A stretch of 11,586 nucleotides of DNA from Acanthamoeba castellanii str. Neff (Eukaryota; Discosea; Longamoebia; Acanthamoebidae). The translations under genes and the position numbers were made by a program. Location: positions 343,966 through 355,551 of the forward strand of contig NW_004457323.1 of the NCBI RefSeq assembly GCF_000313135.1, read 5' to 3'. Shown here piece after piece: positions 1-8,445 of this stretch (position 1 is the stretch's first letter; every line of letters starts with the position of its first letter). Under the pieces are notes generated by a model. That model saw nothing but the letters and a program-made list of their open reading frames with translations, was not told the origin of the DNA and did no database searches.

Positions 1-82
1 CATGACCTATTGTGTGTGTGGTGTGTGTGGTGTGTGTGTGGTGTGTGTGTGTGTTAATGTGCCTGACGTCGTGCGTATTCAG
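1..82 (+). other. 3' end of an intron of the MyTH4-RhoGAP gene
   Basis: The window opens inside an intron. Positions 11-54 are almost pure GT/GTG repeats, followed by a branch-like TTAAT and an acceptor ending in TATTCAG at 76-82. The exon from 83 continues a codon whose first two bases lie upstream of the window. The donor is outside the window. Confidence 0.75.
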
Positions 83-946
83 GGACCTGGGTGGACCCGC
101 GCTGTCGCCCGACATCAAGAAAGACATCAACATGTTCCAGCTCGAGGGCTACGCCCAGCACTACTTCCGCACGGTGAAGAAGGGCCTCTTCAAGCGCACC
201 GTGCCCGTACGCGAGCTCCTCGTCTGGTCCAAGGTACAGCGCCGATTCACTCACGCATTCACTTGCGTTTCCGTCAAGCGAGCAGCTCGCATAACTCTGC
301 CCTTTCGCATTTTTTCGTCACAAAGGGGGACATCAACGGCGGACTGCTCAAGCACGCCAAGCGGGACACACACAAGGCCGCCATCAAGATGTTCCGCAGT
401 TCGTCCCACTTTCTTCTGCTGCGCAAACAATGTCGAACACTGACACGTCCGTTTCTTCGTTCTTCGTTCATCTTCCGCGGTGACAGACATCCAGCGGTAC
501 ATGGGCGATCGGGAGGTCAAAGCGGGCAACCGGAGCGGTGACCAGCTCGCGCTGCATATTGCCGTAGAGGGTGCGCCAACTGAGGCCTTGTTTCGTTTTT
601 GGCCCTGTCGAGCTCACATCCTGGTGTGCACGTGCAGCTGACCGCGTGCCCGAGCTGAGAGACGAGGTCTACATCCAGATCTGCAAGCAGACCACCCAGA
701 ACCCATCACCGTACCTCCTTTCTCCCCTCCCCCGAAGCTCATCGCCCAGGTGGCCGCTCACCGCTTTTCTTTCGTTCTTCGTTCTCTTTCGTTCTTTTTC
801 GTTTTTTCGTTTTTCTTTTCTCGCGCAACTGAACGGGCGGCCAGAAAGAGCAATGGACTCGGGTGGGAACTGCTGGCCATCATCTCCTGTACGCACCTCT
901 CCACGCAACGTTGGCCCAACTCTCATGCCCCTGCGTGCGCACTCAC

Positions 947-991
<45 letters not shown>

Positions 992-2477
992 GTTTTGACA
1001 GCGATCTGCTATCCGACGAAGGATCTGGAGGTCCATCTGGTGGCCTACCTCAACTTCTACCTGGGCTGGAACGAGGAGAACGTACGCACTCACGAGAGTA
1101 TTCAAATCAGAGGCGAGGCGGCTCGGTCTGGGACCTGACAGTGCCGTGGGTTTTGGATGACTTGCTGCAGGTACGTGCGATAGCGCACTACTGTTTGCGA
1201 AAGCTGGGGCAGAAGGGCAGACCCGCCTCCCTCCACCGAGCCATCACCCTCCAGGAAATCGTTCGCTACAAGGTACCCTCTCGCTATCGTGTGTCGTGTC
1301 GTGTGTCGTGTGTCGTGTCGTGTCGTGTGTAAACTGATATGAATTGAGGACTCTCCAGGCGGCTCCGTTCCAGAAGTCGTGGTTCGGGAGTTGCCTGCAG
1401 GAGCAGCTGGAGATGCCGGTCCAAGCACCACTGCCCCAGACCGCCGCGGCCGACATTCCCCTCATCCTCCCCGCCCTCACCGACGCCATCGAAGTCGCCG
1501 GCGGTACCGCCTCTCCTCTCCGCTTCCCCTTCCACTGCAAAGCCCTTTTGCTGACGTGTCGTGTGTGCGGCGTGTGTCGTGCTCGTGTTTGTCACCTGCA
1601 TGTGCGGTGTGTGCGTGTGCGGTGCGGGTCTAGGGTTCAAGACGGAGGGCCTGTTCAGGATCTCGGGCGACGGGGCGGAGGTGAGCCGGCTGCGGGCGCA
1701 GGTCGAGGGCGGCGATCTGACGTTCAACCCGCGCGCCTGCCCGCACGACCTCGCCTCGCTCTTCAAGGCCTGGCTCCGCGAGCTCACGCCCGTCGTCATC
1801 GTGCCCGAGCTCTAGTACGCAATCCTCTCTCTCCGCGTGCCTCGTCACGGCCTCATAGTTGCTCACCACTCCTTCGCACCGTGCGCGGGTAGCCAAGAGT
1901 TTTTGAACAACTGCGACCAGCAGGCAAAGCTGCGCGAACTCGTCGCCCATCTACCGCCCGTCCACAACAAGGTGCACATCACCACCAGTTGATTATAATT
2001 ATGATTTTAATTTTAATTATAAATAATAAATAATACATCTTAATTGCGTTGTTCAATGCTAAAAAGGGTTGTGTGGTGTGTGCGGTCAGGTGTTGCTGCA
2101 CGTGCTTCGATTTTTGCAGGCGCTGACGCATGCCGACAACGTTCCGGCCACAAAGATGACGGCCTCCAATATCGCGCTCCTCTTCTCGCCGCTCCTCCTC
2201 AGGTACGCCCCGCACAATTCCACTTCTCTCCTCCCCTCCTCTCACTTGCTTTGCTCACCTCAACTCTTCTCTTTCGCGTCCCCTTGACGATGACTCCCAG
2301 ATGCCCAAGGTGCGCCACTGCACACACACGCGCACACGCGCACACGCACACACGCAGTACTGATGGCGGTGAGTGTTTGGTTTGTGCAGTGACGACCCAA
2401 TGGTGATGTTGGAAAACACAAAGTCCGAGTCCAAGGCCGTCGTCACCCTCCTCCAGATCGACTGGTCGGCTTCGTAG
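83..2477 (+). CDS. MyTH4-RhoGAP protein, ARHGAP39/Vilse-like (5' truncated)
   Basis: A GTPase-activating protein expected to switch off Rho-family GTPases, with a MyTH4 domain that in relatives binds microtubules or partner proteins. I assign exons 83-233, 326-398, 487-570, 638-710, 845-888, 1002-1081, 1171-1272, 1359-1503, 1634-1814, 1893-1971, 2090-2202, 2301-2309 and 2390-2477. All phases join and give 406 codons plus TAG. Residues 1-200 are MyTH4 (IQRYMGDR, PELRDEVYIQICKQTTQNP, GWELLAII, PTKDLEVHL). Residues 205-400 are RhoGAP, with the arginine finger in EGLFRISG (about R259), the Lys of LFKAWLREL (about K295) and the Asn of MTASNIALLFSPLLL (about N364). The linker FGSCLQEQLEM and the end RCPSDDPMVMLENT match the metazoan ARHGAP39/Vilse pattern as I remember it. 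The N-terminal part, WW domains in animal relatives, lies outside the window. Identity is firm; the exon edges at 398/487 (donor GTTCGT) are the weakest. Confidence 0.9.
949..988 (+). repeat. (GT)20 microsatellite inside an intron
   Basis: Twenty perfect GT units lie in the intron 889-1001 of the RhoGAP gene, just upstream of the acceptor TTTTGACAG. In the transcript this is a UG tract next to a 3' splice site. Confidence 0.97.
1984..2047 (+). other. AT-rich core of the RhoGAP intron 1972-2089
   Basis: This stretch is almost wholly A and T (TTATAATTATGATTTTAATT and similar), within a gene whose exons are strongly GC-rich. It lies between the donor GTGCAC at 1972 and the acceptor GGTCAG ending at 2089. 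Similar AT-rich cores occur in the introns 3617-3690 and 11189-11313. Confidence 0.8.
2301..2309 (+). other. 9-base micro-exon of the RhoGAP gene
   Basis: The bases ATGCCCAAG lie between an acceptor (ACTCCCAG ending at 2300) and a donor (GTGCGC at 2310). Both flanking introns are phase 2. Inclusion gives LLLRCPSDDP across the junction; skipping keeps frame and gives LLLSDDP. The ARHGAP39 family has an RC.SDDP motif here as I recall it, which supports inclusion. A gene finder could easily miss an exon this small. Confidence 0.65.
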
Positions 2478-2534
2478 GCCAATCCCTCTCCTCATAACTT
2501 CTTTCTCCCACCCAAACGCTATAATTATTTGCAG

Positions 2535-3028
2535 TTGCTGAGTGGTCAGGACAATGACTTTGATGCCGACTTGTATTTCCCCATGAGAAGTGGCTGTCAC
2601 CAATGATGGTGGCCCCAGCAAAGTCTCAGTTTCACATGTTGCAGCACCTTGATCCTAGCCTACAGCTTGAAAGGCTTGGTGAAGAGGATGGACAATGAAC
2701 ACCTACACTCTGTCCTACTCATGGTGTCAGATTGGCTTTGGGTCTCTCATAATTCTGAAAGTTAGTGAAAAAGGTACACCTGGTTTGTAGGACATACTTC
2801 ATCCTTCAGTTGTCATAAGCACAGCAGTTGATGTCGTGGTGTGGGTCCATAACCTGTTGAGAGTATGTGATGTGTGACAGGAAAGAAGAGAGAGAGAGAG
2901 AGACAATGACCATGAATGCAGCAAGAGCCCTCAACAAGCAGCTTGTGGCCCACTTTCACACATTCATGCAGCTCATCCAGCAGGCAACTACGCCAATTGT
3001 ACAGCTAACACCACTGCCTGTTGATTGA
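2535..3028 (+). pseudogene. Decayed, frame-broken reading frame of unknown origin
   Basis: This stretch is clearly less GC-rich than the genes around it and carries protein-like segments in different frames, separated by stops. Readable pieces are LLSGQDNDFDADLYFPMRSG (from 2535), MDNEHLHSVLLMVSDWLW (near 2688), VVISTAVDVVVWVHNLLRVC (near 2800) and HFHTFMQLIQQATTPIVQLT, which ends at TGA 3026-3028. No family was recognised. It could be a degraded gene or transposon, unspliced exons of a small gene, or simply the 3' UTR of the RhoGAP gene. An intron-like segment 2474-2534 (GTAGGC to TTTGCAG) precedes it. Confidence 0.3.
2887..2902 (+). repeat. (AG)8 microsatellite
   Basis: Eight AG units sit inside the low-GC stretch between the RhoGAP gene and the next gene, just downstream of a possible acceptor GTGTGACAG ending at 2880. 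Confidence 0.9.
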
Positions 3029-3111
3029 GTCTGCATGCTACTTCGCTTGTGGCTTTGCACCTCAGTCTCACGCCCTGGCCTGCCACCCGCCCCCATAGCC
3101 TTAAAAATGGC

Positions 3112-3117
3112 AATAAA
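3112..3117 (+). terminator. AATAAA poly(A)-like signal
   Basis: A canonical AATAAA lies 84 bases after the TGA at 3026-3028 and about 635 bases after the RhoGAP stop. It could end either transcript. Poly(A) signals are poorly defined in amoebae, so this rests on the hexamer and its position only. Confidence 0.35.
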
Positions 3118-3245
3118 TTGCTTTCCCAAACAACCTCGCGGGCTTCTACGTTTGCTGTTTGTGTTTGCGCCGCTTCATTCTTTGGGCCATGTCAGGCTAC
3201 GGGTGCTTCACATTCCAAGCTCCGAGCCCCACCGCCCCAACCAGT

Positions 3246-3307
3246 CAGCCAATCACGTTGCGGCACAAGCTCGGAGGTGGGTAGTGCGCTCACGCTTCGG
3301 CGGGAAA
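3246..3307 (+). promoter_or_regulatory. CCAAT box and E2F-like site upstream of the gene at 3368
   Basis: CAGCCAAT at 3246-3253 is a classic CCAAT box about 115 bases before the start codon. GGCGGGAAA at 3299-3307 matches an E2F/DP half-site. I saw no TATA box. The same eight bases, in inverted orientation, precede the related gene at 6052. No other gene was supported in 3029-3367; the open frames there have poor codon use. Confidence 0.4.
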
Positions 3308-3367
3308 GGGCGTTTACACTACGCGAGAAGAGCCAGCTACGGCACAGTAATCGAGAACTAAATCTTG

Positions 3368-4593
3368 ATGAGAAAGAGCGAAAGCGAAAGCGAAAGCGAC
3401 GAAAGAACCTGGCCGCGCCTCTCGTTCCACGGGGGACGGTCGGACCGTATTGCGAACACCAGCTTCTTCATGGTCTTGTTTGTGGTCTGGCCGACCAGTA
3501 GTCTGCTGCGAGTCCACCCTGCCAATTACCACAAGGGGAACCACAAGCTGCAAGACCCCCCGACCAGTTCCGGAACGCTCTACCTTCGTGGCTGTCTGGT
3601 ACTCAACCAAGGCGGGGTACGAACAATAAACAAATCATGTAATAGCTTTGTGTTAACTTTTTATATTTCAATTTCCAAAATTGTTTACAGGAGCGCCAAG
3701 TGCGGTGCCGAGAAGATAGTTGTGCCCTCGGTGAAGCGCGCGACCTTCTCCGCATCCACCCTTTAGGAGTGAAAAACAGCATTCTCTACGACCCTCAATC
3801 TCCAGCCCCCCTCGACCAGGCTCTCCAGTTGGCAATCAGGGTGCGTTCGACACACACGACACATCGCGACACGCACGACGCACAAGACTTACGCGTTGTT
3901 GTGCCACTACCGCGACACATAGACCACCTGTTTCTCTTCCCACCAGGAGGGCCGTGGCTTCCGCGTGCGCCTGTGGATCGAAGACGAACACGGGGTATTT
4001 CTCTACCCCGTAGGCGAGCTCGACTGTACGATCCCCCAACGACCAGCGGGCTCTGCCGCTCAGCAGTGCTGACGTCACCAGCGCGCCTGGAGGCACTCAC
4101 ACCACCACGACACTACATGTGTGTTGATGTGTGCGCAGTGGGCGAAGTCATCACCAATCGCGGCACGGCCCGTCGGCAAGAGCCGGCCCGCCGAAGCAAG
4201 CGGCAGCGCACGTCCGACGCCCAAGCCGACCGACCAGAGGGACTCGCGCAGCACCAGGACCAAGGCCTCGCGTCCGACCAGCACCCTTTGAACCCAGAAC
4301 CAGGGCCAATTGAGCTGACCGGGTCCACGACCACCAGCCCCGCAGGAACCCCACAGTACGGCAGCTTTGACTGGAACCCTCCCACCAATTCCATTTCCTA
4401 CGTCGACAACAACAGCATCTACGACAACAACAGCCACGCAGCACCACTGCGAGACGACCGCTTCATCACACCCTATCCGCACCCGAGTGTCGTGCGACCC
4501 GACCCGCTCGCTCTACCGACGTCTGCCCCTCCTCAAGGAGAGGCGGCTCGCGAAGACGAGACGGAATTCGACACCGATCAGTTCTTCAACTAA
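3368..4593 (+). CDS. Unrecognised nuclear-type protein, paralogue A (310 aa)
   Basis: Not a family I recognise. Exons 3368-3616, 3691-3840, 3947-4025 and 4139-4593 join in frame (933 bases). An in-frame TAA lies just before the ATG, which fixes the start if this exon is the first. The donors are GTACGA, GTGCGT and GTACGA. Residues 1-83 begin with an acidic/serine run (SESESESDE). Residues 84-160 hold a likely folded core (KNSILYDPQSP, QALQLAIR, EGRGFRVRLWIEDEHGVFLY). A basic stretch RRSKRQR near residue 183 looks like a nuclear localisation signal. The last 120 or so residues are rich in Ser, Thr, Pro, Asn and Asp and end FDTDQFFN, like an activation domain. The core, intron phases and KRQR match the gene at 6052. 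Role inferred, weakly: DNA- or chromatin-associated regulator. In 3691-3765 another frame has better codon use, but the frame given is the only one that joins downstream and resembles the paralogue. Confidence 0.65.
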
Positions 4594-4954
4594 GCGAAGG
4601 CAAGCTTGCCACGTACGTCACTCGCTTCACTCTCTTTACTCACTCGTTTGAAGCATTCACGCAACTGTGCGATATACTGATTTGATCTCTCGTTCGCGAT
4701 CACCCAACAGGCAGCTATCCACACGCAAAACATTCCCAACACGCAACACTCCACCACGATGGTGGCGACGACGACGACAACAACTCCGCTATGTACGCCG
4801 CGCGCTCTTCTTTCTTTGCTCACCTCGCTGCCGCTTACGGTGCTCACTCGACTCTCCCTCACACCACAGGCCGAAATGAATAGGCGATCCGCGACATGCT
4901 TCTGCAAACGACCATCATTGGTTTGACCGGTCGAGAGCTGGCCCAAGTGGCAAC
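4594..4954 (+). other. Intron-like segments beyond the paralogue A stop codon
   Basis: Two good intron-like units follow the stop. One is 4613-4705 (GTACGTCACT to CACCCAACAG); the other runs from GTACGCCG near 4794 to CTCACACCACAG near 4869. The segment between them reads GSYPHAKHSQHATLHHDGG followed by DDDDNN in one frame. A further coding-like piece, IRDMLLQTTIIGLTGRELAQ, lies near 4882-4941. This may be a 3' UTR with introns, an alternative 3' end, or a separate small gene. Read through the TAA, the paralogue A frame joins the first of these pieces. Confidence 0.35.
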
Positions 4955-5185
4955 GACCTTCCAGGTGCGGGGGTCATGCCTGGCTTGAGGCAAGCTCTGG
5001 CATCCGACAACGAGCGGCCACATTCCTTCGGGAGCGAGCTGGCAGCGACGCAAGCGCAAGCGGAGGACGGGTGGTGCGGGCGGGTAGTGCGGCTCTCTTC
5101 GTCGACCGACGGACGGACGAGGAGCTGCGGATATCTCGACAGATCGGCGCGATTGCTTGCCGAGTGTCGATCTTCTTCGAACTGT
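4955..5185 (+). repeat. Left arm of a large inverted repeat
   Basis: The reverse complement of this arm matches 5397-5625. By eye, the roughly 210 bases from 4974 inward differ by about seven substitutions, one 1-base gap and one 4-base gap (an extra GACG here). Similarity fades outward past 4955. The two gaps together amount to three bases, so one reading frame stays aligned on both sides of them. Confidence 0.9.
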
Positions 5186-5605
5186 GCAGCTACTGACCAG
5201 GTGTCCCTTATCGTACGTGGTCCTGTCTCTTATGTGCGTGTGTGTCGTGTGTGTAGTGCGTGCCGTGTGTGCCGTGTGTCGTGTGTCGTTTGTGTGTATC
5301 GCGTGTCTTGTATTTATTGGACTGAATGGCGGTGCTCTTGAATGCCGGTACTGCAGAGAGGAATTCTGATGGGGAAGACCAAGTCACGAAAGAGAAACAG
5401 TTCGAAGAAGATCTACACTCGGCAAGCAATCGCGCCGACCTGTCGAGATATCCGCAGCTCCTCGTCCGTCGGTCGACGAAGAGAGCCGCACTACCCGCCC
5501 GCACCACCCGTCCTCCGCTTGCGCCTTGCGCCGCTGCCAGCTCGCTCCCGAAGGAATGTGGCCGCTCGCTGTCGGATGCCAGAGCTTGGCCCAAGCCAGT
5601 CATGA
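4976..5605 (+). CDS. Candidate two-exon small gene spanning the inverted repeat
   Basis: An ATG at 4976 opens a frame to CAG at 5198-5200, followed by a donor GTGTCC and a GT-rich intron-like stretch. This ends at GTACTGCAG (5356), and a second exon runs from 5357 to TGA at 5603-5605. The parts total 474 bases (157 aa) in frame. The two exons are largely reverse complements of each other, because each is one arm of the inverted repeat. The product is basic and Ser/Arg-rich, with no family recognised. It may be chance coding in a repeat element rather than a gene. Confidence 0.22.
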
Positions 5606-5625
5606 CCTCCCGCATTCCGAAGGTC
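5397..5625 (-). repeat. Right arm of the large inverted repeat
   Basis: This is the reverse complement of 4955-5185. The 211-base loop (5186-5396) contains a UG-rich, intron-like tract (about 5228-5312) of the same kind as the introns elsewhere in the window. No terminal duplication or transposase was found. Confidence 0.9.
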
Positions 5626-5845
5626 TGCGCAGCCCGACCACCTCGACCAGAGGGAACCCAAATAGCCCGAGCAGAGCACAGTGGCCCACTAAGCACATCG
5701 AAAAGGACGCATAAAGGAGTATAGCATTCAAGTTCATCTTGTGTGTGAGATAACAAAGAAGACCATGTGCATCACAAAGTATGTAAGCCATGGTTTTTTG
5801 GTGAGAGGCCAGCGATGTGGCACTGCAACCATTCCTCGCTCATTC

Positions 5846-6018
5846 ATTGGCTGCGACGGCCGAAATTTGGCGTCGGTGAAATATCGCACCATCGACCGAA
5901 ATTTCTGAATATCGGAAGCTTGAGAAGCGGACAGTCTCCCCACACACGCAAACAGGGCCACCCACACCGGCGGAGGAGAACTCCAGTACATCTTCCGCTC
6001 GTTCATAATTTAAAGCAA
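5846..6018 (+). promoter_or_regulatory. Likely promoter of the paralogue B gene
   Basis: ATTGGCTG at 5846-5853 is an inverted CCAAT box; its complement is the same CAGCCAAT found before paralogue A. CCGAAATTT occurs twice (5860-5868 and 5896-5904), and TTTGGCGT at 5866-5873 resembles an E2F site. TAATTTAAAG near 6007 is a weak TATA-like stretch about 40 bases before the ATG. The rest of 5626-6051 holds no gene I can support. Confidence 0.35.
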
Positions 6019-6051
6019 CCCAAACCGCACCAGACCAAAAAAAGCCACACG

Positions 6052-8413
6052 ATGGACTACGACCCAGGCCAAGAAGCCGCTGGTGGCTACCCTCGCGCCG
6101 AAAGGCTCGCACACTGGGAGGTCGCTCGCGGGCGCTACGAAGAAGTTCGCCTGTGCCACGTCGGTCCGCCGGGGGCGCTCTTGTGGATTATCGACCGCAA
6201 CTGGAGCGACGGCAATGACAAGCTCTGGCGCAACGGGCGCGCACCTCCCGGCTGTGCCCAGCTCGAAGCCAGGCTTTTGGCCAAGCGCACCCACGAACAG
6301 GTCTTTTGCCCCGGTCCTCTTCGCCGGGTCTTTTTCTTTTCTCACCCCTTTTCTCTTCTTTTCTTTCTTCTTCAGGTAAATTGCCCACCCTGCATGGCGC
6401 AGCTGCGCCAGGAGCGTCGAGAGCAGCTGGGGCAAAGGCTGCTCAAGAAGTGCCAGAACGAGATGATGCGTCAGGTGCCCCAACCGGGCAAAGTGGAGCA
6501 GGACCGCCAGGCAAAGCGGAAAGCGGCCGCGGAGGAAAGCGCGTGGGAGAAGGACGACAAGTATGCCAACCCGAGCCTGGTCCAGGTGCATTCTCCCTTT
6601 GGCCAGACTCTCCAGCTTGATGAGGAGGGAAGCTGCGTGTTTCAGATGAGGGTACGCACCATGCCAAGCCAACAACATCCCTTTCGCCTTTCTCTTATTC
6701 AAAAACTCTCGACTTTCTCTTATTCACGAGTGGCAGGTGCACTGTAATCACCCGAAAAGTGGGCTTGAGGTCGAGTTTGTCGTCAAGTCCCTTACGGGCC
6801 TGGTGACCTGTTCACTTTCCTGTACGCGGGGTTCCTATGGCTTAGTGACATCCCATTGATCACTCACACATCAAGCTTGCCTGTGCTGTGGTGCGTGTGT
6901 GTGTGTCGTGCGTGTGTGTCGTGTGTGTTTGTTTCCAGTGCACCATGTGAACGCAAAGCGCGGGGGCAAAGAGAAACAGACTGGTAGCAATCATAAGCGT
7001 CAGCGCTTAGACGAGGAACCGTCTGCTGGTCCGTTCAATCCCCTTTCACTTTGCCAATAGTTCCCTCTTTCTAATCAGCTGCGTGCAGTGGCCGCGCCGG
7101 CCTTTGCGAGCAGGCCACCGCAGCAGGACAATTTCAATCCGTCAGCAAGTCTGGACCCGACAGGTCCACCCCCAATGGGCGATGATCCTACAACTGGGGT
7201 ATTCTGCTCCTTGCGGTGGAGAATTAGTCATGACCTGCAGGGTGCTTGACACTAATATTCCCCGCCGGTTCAATGAACAGGCCATGCCTCCACATCCTGG
7301 CAACAACACCGCAGTCCCTCCTTGCCCAGAGGCTGGACACACCGGTTCATCGCCCTTTCAGGGCAGCCCTGGTAATGATGGGGCCTCGGAAGTTCAAGCG
7401 ATCACCCCTGGAGTGCGTCCAACGTTTCATGTGTTCAAATGGCCAAAACATAGGCTGATCTGATTTCCATTGCCTCGGGAATAGGCCAACCAGGTAACTC
7501 CTTTCGAGCGCGACATGACCGAAATCGAACAATTGTTGTTCTTCTCGCTCAGTGCCCCGAGCGGCTCAGATGGACCTTCTCCGACGCAGCTCTCCGCCTT
7601 GTTCGGCGTACAGGAAGGTACGTGTTGTCCAGTTGGTGTGTGTCTTGTTTGAGCGGCTGAACCGGTCTTTTTACCGCCATCTATTATTTTTTCAGGGGAG
7701 GCCTTCGATACCATGAACCTGCCCCTAGCAGAAGCTGAACAACATCATCCACATGATCGCTCCGCTTTACCTTGGTTCAACGACCACCACAAACCAGAAG
7801 GTATGCTAGCTGGTTCTTTCTTTCAAGAGTTTCCTACACAGCGGTTGACCTCGAGCACCTCTTCGTTTTGGCGCAGGTGATCTCTTTCTGAAAAAGTTAG
7901 GCTTGTGCACATCTCCCTCTCGGTATTCCGGGTCGTCACTCGATCTGGAAGGCTCTGAGGAAGACGCTCTCGCTGACTCCGTCCATGGCTCTGATAGCGC
8001 ACAGGTTTCCCTGACCCCTCCGCCCATTGTTTTTTTTTTTCGGTTTTCCTCACCCTAAGCCGTGATGAATGCACCCATCCAGCGCTATCGGAAGTAAACG
8101 TCACAAGCCACCACTTCCCGCAACCGTACACTTGCCTCTCCGCCACCGCCCGGCCCGTCGCGTCGACCTTGACCTTTCGCTGCGTCCCATTCCCCACACA
8201 CTCGGCAGCACGTCGCCGTGGGGATGGGTACAGCTGACGCTGGACCGCGGCCCTGGATCGCTGCGCGCGCTGGCCGCCCACCAAGGCCACCGCCCCAGCG
8301 AGAGAACTACCCGACTCTATCTCTACCCTGCTACCTCGTCCACTGGTGGACGGTCGCCCATGACCGTCGCCAGCAGGATCCATCATGACGCCCACGCCGC
8401 GTACGTCATCTTC

Positions 8414-8445
<32 letters not shown>

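Noticed and set aside
949..988. Evenly spaced GT tracts as a CRISPR-like or tandem-gene array
   Set aside because: They are simple dinucleotide repeats inside introns, without unique spacers.
3025..3501. Plus-strand open frames of 108-158 codons before paralogue A
   Set aside because: Poor codon use, non-ATG or weakly placed starts, and overlap with the promoter elements and the better-supported exon at 3368.
3692..3765. Alternative frame SAKCGAEKIVVPSVKR with better G/C-ending codons
   Set aside because: It ends at TAG with no usable donor before it and does not connect to the downstream exons. The chosen frame joins cleanly and resembles paralogue B.
5208..5756. Minus-strand open frame of 182 codons over the large inverted repeat
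   Set aside because: Half of it is the antisense of GT repeats and the rest mirrors the left arm. No splice or start evidence favours it over a repeat by-product.
5767..6051. Upstream in-frame extension of the paralogue B first exon
   Set aside because: The open frame starts at a non-ATG codon, crosses the CCAAT and E2F-like region and reads like non-coding DNA. ATG 6052 is the better start.
8005..8058. Unspliced end of paralogue B at TAA 8056-8058
   Set aside because: The added residues come from a poly-T stretch that looks like an intronic pyrimidine tract, and CAG|GTTTCC is a usable donor.
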